Assembly (NCBI GenBank): GCA_938037005.1
Contig: CALHVR010000057.1
Coordinates: 1-11,865, forward strand
DNA length: 11,865 nucleotides
Direction of reading: 5' to 3'
Source: an uncultured Leptotrichiaceae bacterium
Lineage (GTDB): Bacteria > Fusobacteriota > Fusobacteriia > Fusobacteriales > Leptotrichiaceae
In this document: positions 1 to 5,221 of the stretch, one piece after another
How the letters are laid out: every line of letters begins with the position of its first letter
Numbering within the stretch: position 1 is the first letter of the stretch
The notes under the pieces: model-generated
The model's input: the letters and a program-made list of their open reading frames with translations, nothing else
Database searches by the model: none
What the model was told of the DNA's origin: nothing
Translations under genes and position numbers: made by a program

Positions 1-205
1 AGGTGTATTTTAATAAATTTTGTTTTAGTATATTTACAATTCTTTTATAGTCTGGTCTGAAATCGTGACCCCAGTCGCTAATACAATGTGCTTCATCAAT
101 AACAAACAATCCAATATTTCCTGAAATTGGCTCTAAAATATTTTGCATAAAATCTTCATTAGCTAGTCTTTTTGTGGAAATCAGTAGTGCGTCTACCTTA
201 ATTGT
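1..205 (-). pseudogene. RecQ-like DEAH-box helicase fragment (partial, runs off left edge)
   Basis: On the minus strand 68 codons are open from 205 to the window edge. The translation contains LLISTKRLANEDF, which resembles the segment before motif II of RecQ-family helicases (usually LLISPERLAN), and then VIDEAHCISDWGHDFRPDY, the RecQ motif II (DEAH) with its characteristic CIS-x-WGHDFRPxY extension. RecQ helicases unwind DNA 3' to 5' using ATP. The Walker A region should lie about 80-120 residues upstream, but the frame hits a stop at 206-208 and the flanking DNA reads as unrelated sequence on the other strand. The gene is therefore broken at its 5' side, and its 3' side is outside the window. 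Family assignment is firm. Whether this is a housekeeping RecQ or one of the long RecQ-like proteins found in defence islands cannot be told. The break point near 200-205 may be biological or an assembly join. Confidence 0.72.
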
Positions 206-310
206 TTAAAATATTAGTTTTACCTTTAAGAAAGATTGACTTTAAATTTGCCCAAAGACCAGATTTATTATTGGCTAATTCAAAATATTCACAAGATGAA
301 ATAAAAAAAT
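202..310 (+). pseudogene. Probable glycosyltransferase family 4 fragment, fused in frame to the Cas13a remnant
   Basis: The first ~35 codons of the long frame read LRKIDFKFAQRPDLLLANSK and then YSQDEIKKYLE. This does not look like the Cas13a segment expected at this point. It resembles the conserved core of family-4 glycosyltransferases, where a run like 'RxxDxxxAxRPDxxxANSkYxxxxIKKYY' precedes the interdomain linker. The Cas13a match becomes ungapped at about the YSQDEIKKYLEN stretch (L. shahii-like: YEKDVIIKYLKN). The switch probably lies in the A-rich stretch around 285-312, where both families share an IKKY-like sequence. The piece is only about 100 bp long, with no start signal and no rest of the gene. 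The glycosyltransferase identity is my recognition of a short motif; an unusually diverged Cas13a segment is the alternative. Confidence 0.42.
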
Positions 311-2151
311 ATTTAGAAAATGTAAAAATAAAATTTACGAATAAGAATATTCCGTTTGTTCCAGAATTTTCAAAACTATATAATAGAATTGAAAATCTAA
401 AAGGAGATAATGCTTTAAAATTAGGACAAAATATTATTGTTCCAAAAAGAAAAGAAGCTAAAGATTCTCAACTATATTTATTAAAAAATATATATTATGG
501 AGAATTTGTTGAGAAATTTGTTAATGATAATGAAAATTTTGTAAAAATAGCAGAAGAAATAATAGAAATAAATAAAACAGCTGGAACAAATGAAAAAACA
601 AAATTCTATAAATTAGAAAAATTTAAAACGTTAAGTGCTGACACTCCAACAAAATATCTTAAAAAATTACAAAGTTTGCATAAAATAAATTATGATAAAG
701 AAAAAGTAGAAGAAAGTAAAGATGTGTATGTTGATTTTGTACAAAAAATATTTTTAAAAGGATTTGTTAATTATTTACAAAATTCAAATACATTAAGAGT
801 ATTGAATTTATTGAAATTAGATAAAGATGAAGTAATCACAACTAAAAAAAGTTTTTATGATGAAAACTTAAAAAAATGGGAGAAAATGGGAAGTGATTTA
901 TCGGAACTGCCAACAGATATATATGAATTTGTAAAAAAAATAAAAGTAGATGAAATAAATTATAGTGACAGAATGAGTATTTTCTATTTATTATTAAAAT
1001 TACTTAATCATAAAGAATTGACAAGTTTAAGAGGAAATCTTGAAAAATATGAAAGTATGAATAAAAATAATATTTATGAAGAAGAGTTAGAAATTATTAA
1101 TTTAGTTAGTTTAGATAATAATAAAGTACAAACTAATTTTGAATTGGAAGCAGATGAAGTAGGAAAATTCTTGAATACAGCAACACCAATAAAAAAAATT
1201 ACGCAATTAAATGATTTTAGTGATATATATGCAGATCGACAAAATGTTATAAAATATAGATCGTTTTATAATTTGAAAAAATATAGTGTTTTAGATTTAA
1301 TTGCAGAAATAGTTGGTAAAGGAAATGCAAAAATAAAAGAAGAAGAAATAAAAAAATATGAAAATTTACAAAATGAACTAGAGGAAAAAGGTTTTTATAG
1401 AATACAGGAAAATATACATAAAAAATATAATAAAAATCCAAAAATGATAAATAAAAAAGATTTAGAAGATTATGATAATGCTATAAGAAAAATAGAAGAG
1501 TATACACAAATGAAAAATAAATTAGAATTTAATGATTTGAATTTATTGCAAAGTATAATGTTTAGAATATTGCATAGAATGGCAGGGTATACTTCTATTT
1601 GGGAAAGAGATTTACAGTTTAAGTTAAGAGGGGAATACCCAGAAAAAAGTACTGAAATTAGTGAAATGTTTACAGGAAGGATAATAGATAATTATAAAAA
1701 TTTTATAAAACCATTAAAAGAAATAAATAAATCTTTAAAAAAACCTACGGAAAGTGAGAGAAAGAATAAAAAAGGAATGTATATAAGAAATTATATAGCA
1801 CATTTTAATTATATTCCATATGCAGAACTATCTATTTTAGAAATGCTAGAAAGATTAAGAGCGTTATTAAGTTATGACAGAAAACTTAAAAATGCGGTAA
1901 TGAAATCAGTAACAGATATATTAAAAGAATATGGTTTTGAAGTAGAGTTTAAAATTTCTCATCCAGAGGAGATAAATCAAAATAATAATGAGATAGTGGA
2001 AACAATAGAAGTTAAAAAAGTAGAATCTGTAAAAATAGAACATTTGAAAAATGCTAAATTTAAAAAAGATAAAAAATTAATAACGAAAAAAAATTCAGAA
2101 GAATTGTGTAAACTTGTAAAAGTTATGTTGGAATATAAAAAACCAGAATAA
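202..2151 (+). pseudogene. cas13a: 5'-truncated Cas13a (C2c2), type VI-A effector remnant keeping HEPN2 only
   Basis: Intact Cas13a (about 1,150-1,390 residues) is a crRNA-guided RNase whose catalytic site is built from two HEPN domains. This frame matches only the part after roughly residue 528 in L. buccalis numbering. Recognisable blocks are NKNIPFVPEF (residues ~47-56), LYLLKNIYYGEF (~92), DFVQKIFLKGF (~176), LLKLLNHKELTSL (~266), GYTSIWERDL (~460) and the HEPN2 motif RNYIAH with R529 and H534. SYDRKLKNAVMKSV follows, with R560/K561 spaced as the L. buccalis R1079/K1080 that I recall being needed for pre-crRNA processing. The N-terminal domain, Helical-1 and the HEPN1 RxxxxH are absent. 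The TTG at 202 has no Shine-Dalgarno and follows a stop at 199-201, so it is not a credible native start. Downstream residues show no stop or frameshift, so the loss is recent or an assembly artefact. cas1 starts 30 bp after its stop. As drawn it should be catalytically dead. Confidence 0.9.
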
Positions 2152-2181
2152 CCTAAAAAAGAATAATGGGAAATAGAGAGA

Positions 2182-3093
2182 ATGAATATTATTCATATTA
2201 CAAATGTAAATGAATTATCAATTTCAAATAATCAGTTGATAATGATTGATGAAAGAAATAATGATAAAAAAGTTAGTAAAATAGCATTAAATGATGTGTT
2301 AGCGATAGTGATTGAAAATTGTAGATGCCGAATATCAGCAGTATTACAGGTGAGACTTAGTGAGAAAAATATTCCTTTAATAATATGTAATGAAAGATAT
2401 CAACCTGTGCTTCAATTTTTGGGATTATATAATCATTATCAAGTTACGATGAGAATAAATGAACAAATAAAGTGGGGGGATTTAAAAAAAGAAAAATTTT
2501 GGTCAAAGATAGTAATTCAAAAAATTAAACATCAAAGAGAATTACTAAAATTTTTAGAAAAATCAGAAAATATTATTTCAAAATTAGAACTTTATGGTAA
2601 GAATATATTTGAGGAAAATAAGGATGCAGAGCATCAAAAAGCGATTGCGGCAAGAATGTATTTTCAAGAATTATTTGGAGAAAAGTTTAAAAGATTTAAT
2701 GATGATGGAGTAAATTCAGCTTTAAATTATGGGTATGTAATTTTAAGGAGTATAATTTCAATGAAAATTGTTGCAAAAGGTTTTCATCCAAGTTTAGGAA
2801 TACATCATTGTTCCCAATTTAACAATTATAACTTTGCGGATGATATTATAGAAATATTTAGACCGATGATAGATTATATTGTATATTTCAATCAAAAAGA
2901 AGAGATAGAATTGAGTAAAGAATTGAGACAAAAATTATTGTTAGTTCTTAGTCAAAAAGTTTATTGGAAAAATAAAAAATATGATTTATCACAAGTGATT
3001 GACTATTATTTAGATAATATTAGAAATTATTTTCTTGATGAAAATGTAGAGATAGAAATACCGGAATTGAGGATTGAACTGTATGAGTATTAG
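2182..3093 (+). CDS. cas1: CRISPR-associated endonuclease Cas1 (type II-like, in a type VI-A locus)
   Basis: Cas1 is the integrase of spacer acquisition; with Cas2 it inserts new spacers at the leader end of the array. The 303-residue length is typical of the type II Cas1 branch, which type VI-A loci share. Visible landmarks are ISAVLQVRLSEKNIPLIICN (51-70), the metal-binding glutamate region AEHQKAIAARMYFQELFG with E150, then GFHPSLGIHHCSQFNNYNF with H208/H209, and ADDIIEIFRPMID with E224. These correspond to the Glu-His-Glu metal site of type II Cas1, so the protein looks intact. ATG at 2182 is preceded by a modest AGAGAG purine run. It lies 30 bp after the cas13a frame and its 3' end overlaps cas2, which implies one transcript. 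Nothing suggests decay, in contrast to the effector gene upstream. Confidence 0.93.
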   Translation: MNIIHITNVNELSISNNQLIMIDERNNDKKVSKIALNDVLAIVIENCRCRISAVLQVRLSEKNIPLIICNERYQPVLQFLGLYNHYQVTMRINEQIKWGDLKKEKFWSKIVIQKIKHQRELLKFLEKSENIISKLELYGKNIFEENKDAEHQKAIAARMYFQELFGEKFKRFNDDGVNSALNYGYVILRSIISMKIVAKGFHPSLGIHHCSQFNNYNFADDIIEIFRPMIDYIVYFNQKEEIELSKELRQKLLLVLSQKVYWKNKKYDLSQVIDYYLDNIRNYFLDENVEIEIPELRIELYEY

Positions 3094-3406
3094 TTATGTT
3101 GGAATATTGATGTATGATTTTCCAATGAAAACAACAAAAGATAAGAGAGAATATTCAAATTTTAGAAAAGAAATAATAAAAAGGGGGTATTATCAAATAC
3201 AAAAATCAGTTTATATTGTAAGTACAAGGACAAAAGATAAAATTAACATATTAGAAAAGCAATTATCAATGTTAGCTCCAAAAAGTTCATCTATTAGAAG
3301 TTTGATATTAACCGATGAACAATTTAATAAAATCAAAGTTTTATCAGGAGAATTAACTTTTGGGGAGAAAATATTAAGAAAAGAAAATCGTATTTTAGAA
3401 TATTGA
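3083..3406 (+). CDS. cas2: CRISPR-associated protein Cas2
   Basis: Cas2 forms the dimeric core that holds the two Cas1 dimers in the spacer-integration complex. The protein is 107 residues with the usual ferredoxin-like start: a hydrophobic beta strand ending in LMYDFPM (the conserved Asp of the fold), then KREYSNFRKEIIKRGYYQIQKSVYI, matching the type II Cas2 pattern 'R..Y..FRK.Li..GF.m.Q.SVY'. I place the start at ATG 3083, with GAGGA at 3068-3072 as Shine-Dalgarno, rather than at the upstream in-frame TTG 3074. The start overlaps the last 11 bases of cas1, so the two are probably translationally coupled. The leader promoter of the array overlaps the last codons and stop. No defect is visible. 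Confidence 0.92.
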   Translation: MSISYVGILMYDFPMKTTKDKREYSNFRKEIIKRGYYQIQKSVYIVSTRTKDKINILEKQLSMLAPKSSSIRSLILTDEQFNKIKVLSGELTFGEKILRKENRILEY

Positions 3407-3430
3407 TTTTTTATGAAAAAATGTTATAAT
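3403..3430 (+). promoter_or_regulatory. CRISPR leader promoter
   Basis: TTGATT (3403-3408), 16 bp, TATAAT (3425-3430). The -35 hexamer sits on the cas2 stop codon. Transcription would start near 3437 and run into the first repeat at 3521, in the repeat orientation expected for Cas13a crRNAs. A perfect -10 hexamer and position make this convincing. Confidence 0.7.
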
Positions 3431-3520
3431 GTAAGTAGATTAAGGGTTTTCTATATCAAGTTAAGAGAAAATTATAAAAATAAAAATGTATTAATAAAAT
3501 CTCATCCCAATTTGGGATGG
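3407..3520 (+). promoter_or_regulatory. CRISPR leader region
   Basis: A/T-rich, non-coding stretch between the cas2 stop and the first repeat, about 114 bp. It holds the promoter and, right against the first repeat, an 8-bp inverted repeat. Array polarity supports this side as the leader: the repeat next to it is intact and the repeat at the far end is degenerate. Confidence 0.65.
3503..3519. repeat. Inverted repeat at the leader-repeat junction
   Basis: CATCCCAA, one base, TTGGGATG: 8-bp arms with perfect complementarity, ending one base before the first repeat at 3521. It is the only G/C-rich element in an otherwise A/T leader. It has no following T-run, so it is not an intrinsic terminator. 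As RNA it could form a short hairpin just 5' of the first repeat hairpin; as DNA it could be a protein site for leader-proximal integration. Role unknown. Confidence 0.6.
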
Positions 3521-3693
3521 GATATAGATAACCCCAAAAACAAAGGGGACTAAAACCATTTTACTACTTTGTAAGGGTCGTTATTAGGATATAGATAACC
3601 CCAAAAACAAAGGGGACTAAAACTCCCACGACCAAATAGGAGAGCTTATGTGATTACGATATAGACGACCTCAAAAACAAAGGATTATAAAAA
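3521..3693 (+). CRISPR. Type VI-A CRISPR array, 3 repeats, 2 spacers
   Basis: Two identical 36-nt repeats lie at 3521-3556 and 3588-3623. Each starts GATATAGATAACCCC, has an A-rich loop, then GGGGACTAAAAC; the CCCC/GGGG stem and 3' ACTAAAAC tail are the Leptotrichia Cas13a direct-repeat signature. The third, 3658-3693, starts GATATAGACGACC but its stem is broken (CCTC against GGAT) and its tail is A-only; this is the usual decayed leader-distal repeat. Spacer 1 is 31 nt (3557-3587), spacer 2 is 34 nt (3624-3657), within the usual range. I found no match for either spacer elsewhere in the window. Transcription is rightward from the leader promoter. The array is very short, and as the local effector is truncated it would need another Cas13a in the cell to act. 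Confidence 0.95.
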
Positions 3694-3707
3694 AATAAAT
3701 ATGTTTC

Positions 3708-3743
3708 AAAAAATTATAAAAATTACAATGTATAATTTTTTTT
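3708..3743 (+). terminator. Possible A/T-only terminator after the CRISPR array
   Basis: AAAAAATTATA (3708-3718) and TATAATTTTTT (3731-3741) are perfectly complementary 11-bp arms around a 12-base loop, and a T-run ends the structure. It is placed just after the last repeat, where array transcription should end. The stem has no G/C pair, so as an intrinsic terminator it would be weak, and the T-run is also part of the upstream region of the next promoter. Confidence 0.4.
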
Positions 3744-3773
3744 AAAAAACTATTTACTACGGATTGAATACGT
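3734..3773 (+). repeat. 40-bp direct repeat, copy A (upstream/operator region of peptide 1)
   Basis: Aligns without gaps to 3897-3936 with about 6 mismatches. The order is T-run, A-run, TAT, then ACTACG, a central TGAATA and CGT. The T8A6 tract resembles an UP element or bend, and the right half is an imperfect dyad (ACG-ATT-AAT-CGT pattern) lying exactly between the -35 and -10 hexamers. Confidence 0.75.
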
Positions 3774-3781
3774 GTTATAAT
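3753..3781 (+). promoter_or_regulatory. Promoter of the micropeptide cluster
   Basis: TTTACT (3753-3758), 17 bp, TATAAT (3776-3781), with an A/T tract directly upstream. Transcription would start near 3788, about 33 bases before the first peptide start. The spacer carries the dyad of the direct repeat, a typical position for a repressor or a spacer-twisting activator. Confidence 0.65.
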
Positions 3782-3820
3782 TAGTTTGTAATAAAAAAAG
3801 GAAAATGGAAGGTGATTATA

Positions 3821-3886
3821 ATGTTACAATTAGTAGATAGTATATTAGTAAGTAGAATTTATTATAAAGCTTTAAAAGAAGCATAA
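3821..3886 (+). CDS. Putative micropeptide 1 (21 aa)
   Basis: ATG at 3821 follows GGAAGGTGAT, a good Shine-Dalgarno about 7 bases upstream, and a promoter 40-70 bp upstream. The peptide starts MLQLVDSILVSRIYYKALK and ends shortly after. It has no signal peptide and no cysteine. Hydrophobic residues L2, L4/V5, I8/L9, I13/Y14 recur every 3-4 positions, giving an amphipathic helix with basic residues (R12, K16, K19) on the polar side; net charge is about +1. I recognise no family. It sits alone between two copies of the 40-bp direct repeat, so it may be controlled separately from peptides 2-4. Membrane-active peptide, secreted signal or type I toxin are possible readings. Reality as a gene rests on ribosome-binding site, promoter and helical pattern, not on homology. 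Confidence 0.5.
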   Translation: MLQLVDSILVSRIYYKALKEA

Positions 3887-3896
3887 ATAAAAGATA

Positions 3897-3936
3897 AATT
3901 TTTTTAAAAAAAGTATCGACTACGAACTGAATACGT
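3897..3936 (+). repeat. 40-bp direct repeat, copy B (upstream of peptides 2-4)
   Basis: Second copy, offset 163 bp from copy A. Here the dyad is better: CTACG (3920-3924), 9 bases, CGTAG (3934-3938), five perfect base pairs in each arm. The conserved core is ACTACG, three variable bases, TGAATACGT. Conservation through T/A tract, -35 position and dyad implies a shared promoter/operator rather than chance. Confidence 0.75.
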
Positions 3937-3944
3937 AGCAAAAT
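3916..3944 (+). promoter_or_regulatory. Possible second, weaker promoter before peptides 2-4
   Basis: By alignment to copy A the -35 is TCGACT (3916-3921) and, after 17 bp, the -10 is CAAAAT (3939-3944), a poor hexamer. It may need an activator bound at the dyad, or peptides 2-4 may be read mainly from the promoter at 3753; no terminator is evident after peptide 1. Confidence 0.35.
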
Positions 3945-3987
3945 AATTTTTATATTATTTATAACATTAGGATAGGAGGTGAATAGA

Positions 3988-4050
3988 ATGTTAGGACATT
4001 TATTAGGACAAGTAGTGGGAGACTTATTACATGATACATTTGATATATAG
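3988..4050 (+). CDS. Putative micropeptide 2 (20 aa amphipathic helix)
   Basis: ATG at 3988 lies 8 bases after a perfect GGAGGT Shine-Dalgarno. The product is MLGHLLGQVVGDLLHDTFDI. Hydrophobic residues at 2, 5/6, 9/10, 13/14 and 18 alternate with small or polar pairs (GH, GQ, GD, HD), giving a four-residue rhythm and a strongly amphipathic helix with an acidic C-terminal half (D12, D16, D19; net about -3). There is no leader sequence, no double-glycine cleavage context and no cysteine. It lacks the long uninterrupted hydrophobic run of Ibs/Fst-type toxins. In length, lack of leader and helix pattern it resembles phenol-soluble modulins, but no residue-level homology is claimed. It is nearly identical to the next peptide. 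Confidence 0.6.
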   Translation: MLGHLLGQVVGDLLHDTFDI

Positions 4051-4086
4051 GAAAAATAAAAAAGAATAAAAAAGGAGGTGAATAGA

Positions 4087-4149
4087 ATGTTAGGACATTT
4101 ATTAGGACAAGTAGTAGGAGGCTTATTAAACGATGCGTTTGATATATAG
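4087..4149 (+). CDS. Putative micropeptide 3 (20 aa, paralogue of micropeptide 2)
   Basis: ATG at 4087 behind an identical GGAGGTGAATAGA ribosome site. The product is MLGHLLGQVVGGLLNDAFDI. It differs from peptide 2 by D12G, H15N and T17A, all on the polar or boundary face, so hydrophobic positions are fully conserved and net charge is about -2. One further base change is silent (GTG to GTA, Val). This pattern, diverging in polar residues while keeping frame, length and hydrophobic face, argues that the peptide is translated. The pair may act together, as two-peptide or multi-peptide amphipathic systems do; that is inference. Confidence 0.6.
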   Translation: MLGHLLGQVVGGLLNDAFDI

Positions 4150-4184
4150 GAAAAAGGAATAATTAAAGATAGGAGGTGATTATT

Positions 4185-4262
4185 ATGGATTTATTAAATA
4201 GATTATTACAAGATGTGAATATTACAAAAGGGATAGTGACAGATGTAGAGAATAAGTATTAA
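4185..4262 (+). CDS. Putative micropeptide 4 (25 aa)
   Basis: ATG at 4185 lies after AGGAGGTGAT (4171-4180), again a near-perfect ribosome site, 35 bp after the stop of peptide 3. The peptide starts MDLLNRLLQDVNITKGIV and ends in an acidic/basic tail with two more acidic residues, a lysine and a terminal tyrosine. L3/L4, L7/L8, V11 and I13 repeat the four-residue rhythm of peptides 2 and 3 over the first half; net charge is about -1. It is not a copy of the other peptides by sequence. It is the last frame before the intrinsic terminator at 4329, so it completes the cluster. No family is recognised. Confidence 0.5.
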   Translation: MDLLNRLLQDVNITKGIVTDVENKY

Positions 4263-4328
4263 TGAAAATAATAAAAATAAAAAAATGAAAGGAACTATGA
4301 GAGAAAAAGTGAATAAAATCTAATTAAG

Positions 4329-4363
4329 ATAGGAGTGAGGAAAAAACTTCTATTTTTTATTTT
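4329..4363 (+). terminator. Intrinsic terminator of the micropeptide cluster
   Basis: ATAGGAGT (4329-4336), loop of nine bases, ACTTCTAT (4346-4353): eight pairs with one G-U, followed by TTTTT A TTTT. It is well placed to end the transcript about 67 bp after peptide 4, separating it from rex. Confidence 0.65.
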
Positions 4364-4468
4364 ACATTATAATTAGTGAAAATAAAATTTAATGAAGTAT
4401 CTAAAATGTATAAATTATGAGAAAATTAAGTTATAATTTACAAAAATTAAAATAAATAATGAGAAATA
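4364..4468. other. A/T-rich intergenic stretch, nothing recognised
   Basis: Between the peptide-cluster terminator and the rex promoter. Only scattered A/T hexamers and no reading frame with a ribosome site. A short frame at 4285-4323 just before it is discussed under rejected items. Confidence 0.5.
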
Positions 4469-4498
4469 TTGAAAATATTAATAAAAATATGGTATAAT
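4469..4498 (+). promoter_or_regulatory. Promoter of the rex operon
   Basis: TTGAAA (4469-4474), 18 bp, TATAAT (4493-4498). Transcription would begin near 4505, about 54 bases before the rex start. I see no TTGTGAA-N-TTCACAA Rex operator overlapping it, so autoregulation is not evident. Confidence 0.7.
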
Positions 4499-4558
4499 AA
4501 GAGTAAATGATTAAGTAATTTGTATATAAAATATTATTTAAAGAAAGAAGATTTTAAA

Positions 4559-5221
4559 ATGAAAAAAATGGAAATCTCAAAAAGAGTTGTGCAAAGATTA
4601 ACAGAATATTTGTCAATATTAAAAGAAGTTAGAAAATATGAAAAAAATATAAATTCAATTAAACTTTCAAAAATAATGAATACAACATCAGCACAAGTTA
4701 GAAAAGATTTATCTACCTTTGGAGAATTTGGAGTAAGAGGAAAAGGATATGATATTGATAATCTTATAGAAATTATAGAAAATCTTTTAGGAATAAATGA
4801 AAATACGAATGTTATAATTGTGGGACATGGAAAAATGGGTGAAATGCTTACAAAAAATATAAAAGTTTTAGGAAAAGGATTTAATATTATAGGAATATTT
4901 GATAAAGATCCTGAAAAAATAGGACAAATCGCTTCGGATCAATTAAAAATAGAGATAAAAGATATTGAAAATATAAATAATTTTATTAAAGAATATCCGG
5001 AGAAAATTGAAACAGCTATTTTGTCTGTTGTAAAAGAAAATGCACAAATTGCAGCAGAACAGTTAGTAGAAATTGGGATAACAGCAATATTAAATATGAC
5101 AACATATAAATTAGAATTACCTAAAGAGATAACAGTAGTAAATGTAGATATTTCAGCAAAATTACAAGAATTAAATTTTTGGAGAATCAATAGTAACAAT
5201 ATTAATTGGGAGGAAGAGTGA
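4559..5221 (+). CDS. rex: Redox-sensing transcriptional repressor Rex
   Basis: Rex is a homodimeric DNA-binding repressor that senses the NADH/NAD+ ratio and controls fermentation and electron-transfer genes. The protein is 220 residues (family ~205-220). An N-terminal winged helix includes TTSAQVRKDLSTFGEFGVRGKGY (42-64), the Rex recognition-helix signature. The Rossmann domain begins NVIIVGHGKMGEML, with the GxGxxG fingerprint at about 89-94. The usual Rex C-terminal stretch ILNMTTYKLELP...VVNVDISAKLQELNFW swaps between subunits. I start at ATG 4559, which has AGAAAGAAG eight bases upstream, not at the TTG 4520 that opens the frame without a ribosome site. It is first in an operon, and its stop overlaps the folD start. 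A regulator of redox fits a fermentative anaerobe. Confidence 0.93.
   Translation: MKKMEISKRVVQRLTEYLSILKEVRKYEKNINSIKLSKIMNTTSAQVRKDLSTFGEFGVRGKGYDIDNLIEIIENLLGINENTNVIIVGHGKMGEMLTKNIKVLGKGFNIIGIFDKDPEKIGQIASDQLKIEIKDIENINNFIKEYPEKIETAILSVVKENAQIAAEQLVEIGITAILNMTTYKLELPKEITVVNVDISAKLQELNFWRINSNNINWEEE

Larger units (their letters stand above)
3975..4157 (+). repeat. Tandem duplication of the peptide 2/3 unit (99-bp period)
   Basis: 3975-4058 and 4074-4157 repeat with a 99-bp offset: GGAGGTGAATAGA Shine-Dalgarno, the start codon, 63-bp frame and the trailing TATAGGAAAAA. Within the frames I count six base differences. They change four codons (three of them amino acids), never the length or the stop, which suggests a coding unit under constraint. 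Confidence 0.85.

Noticed and set aside
202..204. TTG as a native start of a short stand-alone Cas13 variant
   Set aside because: No Shine-Dalgarno or promoter precedes it, and the first ~28 codons do not resemble Cas13a. The frame is better read as a fusion across a break point.
1247..1441. Minus-strand frame opposite cas13a, and similar frames opposite folD, the CBS gene, rel and tgt
   Set aside because: Phe/Ile/Leu-rich translations typical of the antisense of A/T-rich genes, with no ribosome sites and lying wholly inside well-supported genes.
3821..4262. Micropeptides as Ibs/Fst-like type I toxins with an antisense RNA
   Set aside because: Their hydrophobic residues are periodic, not one continuous membrane-spanning run, and I found no convincing minus-strand promoter. 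Kept only as a minor alternative.
4285..4323. A fifth short frame (MKGTMREKVNKI) after micropeptide 4
   Set aside because: Its first ATG has no Shine-Dalgarno and the inner ATG (4297) has only AAAGGA at too short a distance. It lacks the amphipathic pattern of the other four peptides.
4520..4558. Upstream TTG extension of rex by 13 residues
   Set aside because: No ribosome site precedes TTG 4520, whereas ATG 4559 has AGAAAGAAG at good spacing and gives the usual Rex N-terminus.
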